Assembly: GCA_964613455.1 (NCBI GenBank) | Contig: CAZTGS010000007.1 | Location: 1-48,430, forward strand | Source: SCGC-AAA076-P13 sp964613455 | GTDB taxonomy: Bacteria; Pseudomonadota; Gammaproteobacteria; Magnimaribacterales; D2472 | DNA length: 48,430 nt | Direction of reading: 5' to 3' | In this document: piece after piece, positions 42,578 to 48,430 of the stretch | Layout of the letters: every line of letters begins with the position of its first letter | How positions within the stretch are numbered: the first letter of the stretch is position 1 | Notes under the pieces: generated by a model | Told to the model about the DNA's origin: nothing | The model's database searches: none | The model's input: only the letters and a program-made list of their open reading frames with translations | Position numbers and translations under genes: made by a program

Positions 42578-43675
42578 TTAAACTCCTGCTTTTAAACTTG
42601 TTTTCATAAATTCATCAAGATCGCCATTAAGAACTGCTGATGTATTTCCTGTTTCATACCCTGTTCTTAAATCTTTTATTCGAGATTGATCGAGAACATA
42701 AGATCTAATCTGACTTCCCCATCCTATATCTGACTTACTTTCTTCAAGTATTTGTCTCTCCTCATTCTGTTTTTGTAATTCTAACTCGTATAGCTTTGAT
42801 TTTAATTGTTTAAGCGCACTTTCTTTATTTTTATGTTGTGACCTTCCACTTTGACACTGAGTTACAACACCAGTTGGTACATGGGTGAGTCTCACCGCTG
42901 AATCCGTTTTATTAACATGTTGCCCACCTGCCCCAGACGCTCTATAAGTATCAATTCTAATATCTGCATTATTGATATTAATTTCAATAGAATCATCAAC
43001 CTCTGGCGATATAAAAACAGATGCAAAAGAGGTGTGACGCCTGCTACCAGAATCAAAAGGTGATTTTCTAACTAATCTGTGGATGCCAGTTTCTGTTCTC
43101 AGCCAACCATATGAATGATCGCCGCTAACATGAAGAGTAGCTGATTTTATACCTGCAATTTCCCCGTGTGATATTTCTGTTATATCAATATCAAAACCTC
43201 TGCTTTCTGCCCATTTTGAATACATTCTTAATAACATTTCTGCCCAATCTTGAGCTTCAGTTCCACCAGAGCCGGACTGTATTTCTACATATGCTGATGC
43301 TGGATCCATTTTATTAGTAAACATCTTGCTAAATTCAAGCTCCGAAACAGCAGAGTCTAGGTCTGAAAACTCTTTAATAATTTCATTAACAGAACTTTCA
43401 TCAGATTCAGCTTCTGCAATTTCTAAGAACATAAGACCATCTGCTACTTTTTCTTCAACTGATTTAAATGATATTAATGATTTCTCAAGAGCAGTCTTTT
43501 CCTTACTAATCTTTTGAGATAATTCTAAATCAGACCAAACCTCTTCTTTTGCAAGATCAGCTTCAATTTCTTCCAACCTTTTCTCTTTTGAGGAAACATC
43601 AAAGGTACCTTCTCTAATCTCATTTAAACGTTCTTTAAGGTCATTTAAACCGGACTTGAGCTCTAAAGAATCCAT
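42578..43675 (-). CDS. prfB: Peptide chain release factor 2
   Basis: Recognises UAA and UGA and triggers peptide release. The 365 residues carry SPF (205-207) for stop-codon reading and GGQ (250-252) for hydrolysis, at the same positions as in E. coli. Unlike E. coli and most bacteria, the frame is continuous: no in-frame UGA interrupts codon 26, so programmed +1 frameshift autoregulation is absent. Codons 23-26 read GGT ACC TTT GAT, nearly the same bases as the classical shift site but in the downstream frame. It abuts lysS and follows thrC by 1 base. Confidence 0.97.
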   Translation of the reverse strand: MDSLELKSGLNDLKERLNEIREGTFDVSSKEKRLEEIEADLAKEEVWSDLELSQKISKEKTALEKSLISFKSVEEKVADGLMFLEIAEAESDESSVNEIIKEFSDLDSAVSELEFSKMFTNKMDPASAYVEIQSGSGGTEAQDWAEMLLRMYSKWAESRGFDIDITEISHGEIAGIKSATLHVSGDHSYGWLRTETGIHRLVRKSPFDSGSRRHTSFASVFISPEVDDSIEININNADIRIDTYRASGAGGQHVNKTDSAVRLTHVPTGVVTQCQSGRSQHKNKESALKQLKSKLYELELQKQNEERQILEESKSDIGWGSQIRSYVLDQSRIKDLRTGYETGNTSAVLNGDLDEFMKTSLKAGV

Positions 43676-43676
43676 A

Positions 43677-45065
43677 TTATTGATTATTAGTAGTTATAAA
43701 TTGAAAGATAGCGTCTTTAGAAGCTGGAAAATTAAAAGATTTTTCATCTTTTTTAAAAATATCTGATAAATTATTTGGAATATCTTCAAGAGTTAATTGA
43801 GCGTCTTGGATGACCTTCGGAAACTTTGCTGGATGAGCTGTTGAAAGGATGATGGTTTTGCCTGAAAGTTTGTCTTCAAGCCTGTCAACGGCTTCAGAAG
43901 CTACTGCTGTATGTGGATCCATTAAGTAGTTTGATTTTATAAAATTATTCTTCATTGCATCAATTGTAGAAAAATCATCAACGCAATAACTTAAAAATAA
44001 TTCTTTCGATTTGGCCCACATGGAATCTTCAAGATTAATAGGAGTTTCAGGAAAATTATTATAAAAATCAGAACATAAGTTTGCATCTCTTTCTGCATAA
44101 AAATCATAAATTAGTCTTTCAAAATTGCTAGCGATACTTATATCCATACTTGGAGATATCGTTTCTGATACATCTATCTTCGAGTAATCATTATTGGCAA
44201 AAAATCTATGTAATATATTATTATTATTAACTGCTACGAGAATCTTATTGATTGGCATTCCCATTTTATGAGCAGAGTAACAGGCAAACACATTACCAAA
44301 ATTTCCAGTTGGAACAGAAAAATTAAGAGGTTGATCAAACTTCGATATCTTTAAGGATGCATAAAAGTAATAACATATTTGCCCAATAATTCTTACCCAA
44401 TTTATTGAATTAACAGCTAGAAGGAATTGATCGTCTTTTAAAAAAGATCTTTCTTTAAAACCATCTTTAACGATGGCCTGACAATCATCAAAACTTCCAT
44501 TAATTCTTAAAGCAAATACATTGGGGCTATCGACGGTTGTCATTTGCCTTCTTTGGACTTCAGACATATTTCCATCAGGCAATAATATAAAACTTTTTAT
44601 AGAATCAAATCTTTTACATGCATCTATTGCAGCAGACCCTGTATCGCCTGATGTTGCTCCAAGGACAATTGCTGTTTTATTTTGTCTAGTCAGAGATTTA
44701 TCAAAAAATGCAGCAGCAAGCTGAAGTCCAAAATCTTTAAAAGCTGCAGTTGGTCCATGAAATAACTCTAAAACCATTTTAGATTCATCTAGGTGATGAA
44801 TTGGAGCAAAGGAAGTGTCTGAAAAATCATGCCAAGTACTATCTAAAAGTTCTATAACCTCTTTATCTGAAAAAGAAGATTTTGTAAAAAGAGGAACGAT
44901 GCATTTAGCAACATCTAAAAATGAATCTAGGCTTTTAATATGATCAATATCTACTTGAGGCCATGAATTAGGCATAAAAAGCCCACCATCACTTGCAAGC
45001 CCTTGCATTAAGACTTCTTCAAAAGTTTTATCAGAATCTTGTCCCCTTGTACTGTGAAATAACAT
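43677..45065 (-). CDS. thrC: Threonine synthase
   Basis: PLP enzyme that turns O-phosphohomoserine into threonine. The 462 residues start with the family N terminus (MLFHSTRGQDSDKTFEEVLMQGLA in part), the PLP lysine lies in GPTAAFKDFGLQLA, and GATSGDTGSAAI and SVPTGNFGNVFA form the phosphate and cofactor loops. It lies 2 bases after hom, giving the hom-thrC pair seen in pseudomonads. No thrB homoserine kinase is in the window. Confidence 0.96.
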   Translation of the reverse strand: MLFHSTRGQDSDKTFEEVLMQGLASDGGLFMPNSWPQVDIDHIKSLDSFLDVAKCIVPLFTKSSFSDKEVIELLDSTWHDFSDTSFAPIHHLDESKMVLELFHGPTAAFKDFGLQLAAAFFDKSLTRQNKTAIVLGATSGDTGSAAIDACKRFDSIKSFILLPDGNMSEVQRRQMTTVDSPNVFALRINGSFDDCQAIVKDGFKERSFLKDDQFLLAVNSINWVRIIGQICYYFYASLKISKFDQPLNFSVPTGNFGNVFACYSAHKMGMPINKILVAVNNNNILHRFFANNDYSKIDVSETISPSMDISIASNFERLIYDFYAERDANLCSDFYNNFPETPINLEDSMWAKSKELFLSYCVDDFSTIDAMKNNFIKSNYLMDPHTAVASEAVDRLEDKLSGKTIILSTAHPAKFPKVIQDAQLTLEDIPNNLSDIFKKDEKSFNFPASKDAIFQFITTNNQ

Positions 45066-45067
45066 TC

Positions 45068-46333
45068 TTATTCAGCTTCGATCCTTATAGATCTTATTGC
45101 CCTTACTGAATCTAAGCTAAGCAGCTCTTCTTGAAGCAAGGAATGATCTGCTTCCTTAAATGGATCTGTAATTAAGATAATAGGTACGCAATTCTCATTT
45201 AATTCCTCTTTTTGGACTATAGATTCAATGCCAACATTTTTTGATGCAAGTAATGTTGTTATAGACGCCATTACTCCAGGAATGTCTTCTGCCTCTATAT
45301 AAAAATAATACTGAAAAAATAATTCTGAAAATGGTATTAAAACTAATTTCTCTTTTAAATTAATTTCATTGGTTTCAATATCTAAACTATTTGAAAGATG
45401 CACTAAGTCAGAAATAAGGCCAGAGGCAGTTGATTCTTGTCCAGCGCCAGATCCTGCGATATGAATTTTTCCTATTAAGTCAGTGTCAATCTCCATTCCG
45501 TTTCTAACGCCTTTAAGCTTAGATAAATGTGAATTTAGATTTACTAATGCAGGATGAGCTCTTAGTTCAATATTATTTTCTTCTACTTTGGCTACAGCCA
45601 AATGCTTAATTGTATAACCCATATCATTGGCATAATTAAAATCACTTTTCTCAATTTTTGTTATCCCTTCAACATAAAAATCTTCAGGAGGCAGTGAAGT
45701 ACCATAAGCTATAGATGAGAGTATTCCTATTTTATGTGCAGCATCCATTCCTTCTATATCAAAAGCAGGATCAGGCTCGGCATATCCCTCTTTTTGCGCC
45801 AAAGCTAATGTGCTTTCAAAATCACTACCTTCCTCCATATTAGAAAGAATAAAATTGGAAGTGCCATTCAACATACCTGATATTTTAGAAACTCTATTTG
45901 CAGCTAATTCTTCTTTCAATAATTTTATAATTGGAGTTCCTGCGCATACTGCAGCCTCAAACAAAACTTTTACTCCATTATCTCGAGCTAATTGGAATAT
46001 TTCATCACCATGATGAAAAATTACAGCTTTATTAGCTGTGATTACATGTTTTTTGTTTTTTATTGCCTGGATTATTAATTCCCTCGCTACTTCAACACCG
46101 CCTATTAACTCAATTACAACATCAATATTATGATCGAGAACCTCAAATATATTTCTAACTATAGGAGTTTTACCTGGGTCACATTTAGGGTTGTCTCTTC
46201 TTGCACCTATTACTTCAATAGAAAAATCAGCTCCTGAATTAAATTTAATAACATCAGCATTATTGTTTAATGCATTGAACAAGCCTGTTGCTACATTTCC
46301 CCAACCGCATATGCCTATTTTTAAAGTCTTCAT
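45068..46333 (-). CDS. hom: Homoserine dehydrogenase
   Basis: NAD(P)-dependent reduction of aspartate semialdehyde to homoserine. The 421 residues show the nucleotide motif GICGWGNVATGL (7-18), catalytic core segments ANKAVI and GMLNGTSNFILSNM, AYAEPDPAFDIEGMDAAHKI-like KEGYAEPDPAFD, and a C-terminal ACT domain (IEAEDIPGVMASITTLLASKNVGIE in parts) that senses threonine in the family. It is monofunctional, without aspartokinase. It lies 10 bases after dsbC and 2 before thrC. Confidence 0.96.
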   Translation of the reverse strand: MKTLKIGICGWGNVATGLFNALNNNADVIKFNSGADFSIEVIGARRDNPKCDPGKTPIVRNIFEVLDHNIDVVIELIGGVEVARELIIQAIKNKKHVITANKAVIFHHGDEIFQLARDNGVKVLFEAAVCAGTPIIKLLKEELAANRVSKISGMLNGTSNFILSNMEEGSDFESTLALAQKEGYAEPDPAFDIEGMDAAHKIGILSSIAYGTSLPPEDFYVEGITKIEKSDFNYANDMGYTIKHLAVAKVEENNIELRAHPALVNLNSHLSKLKGVRNGMEIDTDLIGKIHIAGSGAGQESTASGLISDLVHLSNSLDIETNEINLKEKLVLIPFSELFFQYYFYIEAEDIPGVMASITTLLASKNVGIESIVQKEELNENCVPIILITDPFKEADHSLLQEELLSLDSVRAIRSIRIEAE

Positions 46334-46343
46334 AGTATTCCTA

Positions 46344-47057
46344 TTATATCTTCAATTTTTTTATAAGGTCCTCTGGGGATAGATATCCAGGAAGAAGATC
46401 TCCTTTATTAGTAAATATTGCCGGCGTCCCTGTCACGCCTAATTTTTGACCTGTAACATAATGTTTGGCAACTGGCTGATTTTCACAAAAAGATAGATCG
46501 AGCCTCTTATCACTTTTAAGATCAGTGAGGCTTGCCTTGGGGTTTTCTGAACACCATGCTCCAACCATCTTGTTAAATGCTTCGGTGCCCATACCTGATC
46601 GAGGAAATGCAGCATATTTAATAGTAATACCTAGATTATTATATTCAGCTATTTGATCATGTAATTTTCTGCAATATCCACAATCCACATCAGTAAAAAC
46701 TATTACGGAAGTTAATTCTTTTTTAGATTTAAAAGTTATAAATTGTTCTTCCGGCATCATTTTTAAAATGTTTACTCTTCTGCCTTTGATTTCTTCATTT
46801 GTTATATTAAATATTTTTGTATCGTTAATCTTATACATGTCTCCATAGATAAAAAAACTGCCATCTTTTGAAACATAAATTGGTTGTAAGTCTCCATAAT
46901 AAACCTTATAAATACCATCAAAGTCTGATGGTAGTATTGATTCAATTACCGAGCCAGCTGGTAATACATTTTTTAGTTTTGCTCTTATCGCCTCTTCATT
47001 TGCAGAAATTGAGCTCGCGCCTAAAATAAGAAGACATAAAATAATTAGTTTGTTCAC
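46344..47057 (-). CDS. dsbC: Thiol:disulfide interchange protein DsbC
   Basis: Periplasmic disulfide isomerase kept reduced by DsbD. A signal peptide (about 1-19) leads to a dimerisation domain and a thioredoxin domain with active site DVDCGYCRKLH (about 123-133), TGTPAIF (cis-proline) near the C terminus and a second cysteine pair (WCSENP and SFCENQ). It is 237 residues, like E. coli DsbC. The start is GTG; AGAGG six bases upstream supports it. It follows xerD by 2 bases, the conserved xerD-dsbC pair. Confidence 0.95.
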   Translation of the reverse strand: MNKLIILCLLILGASSISANEEAIRAKLKNVLPAGSVIESILPSDFDGIYKVYYGDLQPIYVSKDGSFFIYGDMYKINDTKIFNITNEEIKGRRVNILKMMPEEQFITFKSKKELTSVIVFTDVDCGYCRKLHDQIAEYNNLGITIKYAAFPRSGMGTEAFNKMVGAWCSENPKASLTDLKSDKRLDLSFCENQPVAKHYVTGQKLGVTGTPAIFTNKGDLLPGYLSPEDLIKKLKI

Positions 47058-47059
47058 TT

Positions 47060-47950
47060 TTAACCTCTAGGATGATGTTTTTTGAGAATTTCACCCAATC
47101 TTTGTTTAGCAATGTGAGTATATATTTGGGTGGTTGATAAGTCACTATGTCCAAGTAATATCTGAACAGATCTTAAATCTGCTCCTCTATTAAGAAGATG
47201 TGTTGCAAAAGCATGCCTTAAGGTATGCGGAGATATAGAATTTTTTAAACCCTCTCTACTTAAATAGATTTTTATTCTTTGCCAAAAAGCTCCCCTAGTA
47301 ATTTTAGTACCCCTGTTACTTAAAAAAGTTTCCTTAATATTTGATTTGGTCCTGTCTTTTAGATACAAATTGAGGGAATCACCAGCAACCTCTCCATAAG
47401 GAATCAATCTTTCTTTTGAGCCTTTCCCTAAGACCTTAATAACTGATCTTTGAATATCTACATCAATAAGCTTTAAATTGACTAACTCAGAAACTCTCAT
47501 ACCTGTTGCATAGAGCATTTCAATCATGGCTTTATCTCTTCTTTCTATAGAAATATTTACATCAGGGCTATTTAGTAACTTTTCAACTTCTATTTCTGAC
47601 ATTGAAACTGGTAAGTATTTTTCCTGCTTAGCCATAACTATATCTTCCATAGGAGATGCTTCAATTTCTTTTTTCTTTAATAGAAATGTATAGAATGCTT
47701 TTAAGGTAGATATTTTTCTATTTACTGATGAGCTTTTTAAACCCTCTTTAAATAAATGAGATATGAATTGATTTATATCAATTTTATTAATTTTTTTTAA
47801 AGGTATGCCGAGCTCTTTAAGAGACCAAAGTGAAAAAGAATGAATGTCATTCTTGTAAGATAAAACAGTATTTTGTGAAAGGCCTTTTTCGATAAAGAGA
47901 TAATCTAAAAAGGATCCTATCAAATGATCCTTTTTAAAATCTTTATTCAT
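47060..47950 (-). CDS. xerD: Site-specific tyrosine recombinase XerD
   Basis: Resolves chromosome dimers at dif with XerC. The 296 residues (E. coli 298) have the N-terminal SAM-like core-binding domain and a catalytic domain with all active-site residues: Arg152 (TGMRVSEL), Lys176, His242 and Arg245 (HTLRHAFATHLL), His268 (LLGHSDLSTTQIYTH) and Tyr277. No attachment-site or mobile-element context is present, and dsbC follows as in other gammaproteobacteria, so this is housekeeping XerD and not an integrase. Confidence 0.96.
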   Translation of the reverse strand: MNKDFKKDHLIGSFLDYLFIEKGLSQNTVLSYKNDIHSFSLWSLKELGIPLKKINKIDINQFISHLFKEGLKSSSVNRKISTLKAFYTFLLKKKEIEASPMEDIVMAKQEKYLPVSMSEIEVEKLLNSPDVNISIERRDKAMIEMLYATGMRVSELVNLKLIDVDIQRSVIKVLGKGSKERLIPYGEVAGDSLNLYLKDRTKSNIKETFLSNRGTKITRGAFWQRIKIYLSREGLKNSISPHTLRHAFATHLLNRGADLRSVQILLGHSDLSTTQIYTHIAKQRLGEILKKHHPRG

Positions 47951-47954
47951 TTGC

Positions 47955-48430
47955 TTAGTCTAGTCTTTCTTTAATTCTTGCTGACTTACCAGATCTTTCT
48001 CTTAGATAAAATAATTTAGCCTGACGAACGTCGCCTTTTCTTTTAACTTTGATTGAATCAATAATAGGACTATGGGTTTGGAAAGTTCTTTCAACACCAA
48101 TTCCACTTGAAATTTTTCTAACAATAAATGAGGCATTTAAACCGCCCTTCTTAACACCCATTACAACACCTTCAAAAGCTTGAAGTCTTGTTCTATCACC
48201 TTCTTTAACTTTCACAGATACTACAACTGTATCACCAGGTCTAAATGACGGAATATCTGTTCTGATTTGCTTTGCTTCAAAATCGCTTACGATTTGAGCA
48301 GGAGATCTTTCTTCTAGAGAAATTGTAAGAGCAGGAGCTTCCTCGGCAGCAGCTTCTTCGGCAGGAGCCTCTTCGGCAACTACTTCTTCGGCAGGAGCCT
48401 CTTCGGCAACTACTTCTTCGACAGCAGCTT
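47955..48430 (-). CDS. rplS: Ribosomal protein L19 with an acidic N-terminal extension (partial)
   Basis: Large-subunit protein near the 30S interface. The core is normal: IPSFRPGDTVVV, LQAFEGVVMGVKKGG, FIVRKIS, GVERTFQTHSP, KLFYLRERSGK and the C-terminal KERLD. A GTG at 48215 could be called the start but cuts into the core, because upstream codons in the same frame encode the rest of L19 (QIRTDIPSFRPGD). The frame then stays open to the window edge as an Ala/Glu/Val/Pro-rich repeat (EEVVAEEAPA units), about 32 residues before ALTISLEERS. The true start lies outside the window. xerD begins 4 bases after the stop. Confidence 0.9.
   Translation of the reverse strand, partial: AAVEEVVAEEAPAEEVVAEEAPAEEAAAEEAPALTISLEERSPAQIVSDFEAKQIRTDIPSFRPGDTVVVSVKVKEGDRTRLQAFEGVVMGVKKGGLNASFIVRKISSGIGVERTFQTHSPIIDSIKVKRKGDVRQAKLFYLRERSGKSARIKERLD
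48331..48430. repeat. 30-bp tandem repeat inside rplS
   Basis: The 30-base unit at 48361-48390 is repeated exactly at 48391-48420, a diverged copy lies at 48331-48360, and the start of another at 48421-48430. The unit length is a multiple of three, so the repeats keep the L19 frame and encode ten-residue Ala/Glu-rich blocks. Confidence 0.9.

Noticed and set aside
42578..43675. Programmed +1 frameshift in prfB
   Set aside because: No in-frame stop interrupts the gene; the frame is continuous from ATG to stop.
47060..47950. Phage or island integrase
   Set aside because: Length, active-site spacing and the following dsbC-hom-thrC genes identify housekeeping XerD.
47955..48215. rplS starting at GTG 48215
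   Set aside because: The upstream codons in the same frame encode the conserved L19 N-terminal core (IPSFRPGD), so the start must be further up.
48331..48430. 30-base direct repeats resembling the edge of a CRISPR array
   Set aside because: Units are tandem without spacers, multiples of three, and in frame with the L19 coding sequence.

Overview
The window looks like a piece of a streamlined, AT-rich marine gammaproteobacterial chromosome, most like the SAR86 clade. That assignment is inference, from gammaproteobacterial gene order (hda, DUF2066, purM, purN, DUF3108; xerD, dsbC, hom, thrC; prfB, lysS), low GC, very short gaps, and many overlapping or abutting genes. There are no phage, plasmid, IS or CRISPR features. 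No stretch over 300 bases lacks a gene.

Layout. 1-7.0 kb: sppA, then a leftward hda-pgsA-DUF2066 block divergent from purM-purN-DUF3108. 6.4-10.6 kb: leftward dcd, recR, dnaX, recX and two small envelope genes. 10.6-17.4 kb: rightward ibpA-type small heat-shock gene with a sigma32-like promoter and long 5' UTR, dsbD/scsB-like reductase, a TIGR02206 membrane protein, an MscS channel, an SLC13-type carrier and two small unknowns. 17.4-21.7 kb: serine hydrolase, a rightward trio of two tiny membrane proteins plus pseudoazurin, a two-gene ABC exporter and tRNA-Val(GAC). 21.7-30.4 kb: exonuclease I, an acyl-CoA dehydrogenase divergent from a LysR regulator, SDR, Ca2+ antiporter, thioredoxin-like protein, short AMP nucleosidase, MFS carrier.

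30.4-36.3 kb is a leftward arginine operon: argF' (N-acetylornithine carbamoyltransferase by its motifs), argG, an NAG kinase/NAG synthase fusion, argC and argH. This is the acetylated route known from Xanthomonas. In front of argF' lies what reads as a complete attenuator: a TTTACA/TATACT promoter, a 14-codon, nearly leaderless reading frame with adjacent Arg codons, mutually exclusive antiterminator and terminator pairings, and a U8 run. This is the best candidate for an undescribed system here.

36.3-41.1 kb: secreted GH16 glucanase, tRNA-Leu(TAG), small membrane proteins, a coiled-coil membrane protein and two tandem acyl-CoA dehydrogenases. 41.1-48.4 kb: one long leftward unit, rplS-xerD-dsbC-hom-thrC-prfB-lysS. 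Here prfB lacks the usual programmed frameshift but keeps a remnant of the site, and ribosomal protein L19 carries a repetitive Ala/Glu-rich N-terminal extension that runs off the window. dnaX contains an A10 slippery tract placed so that both shifted frames stop at once, the layout expected for making a gamma subunit.
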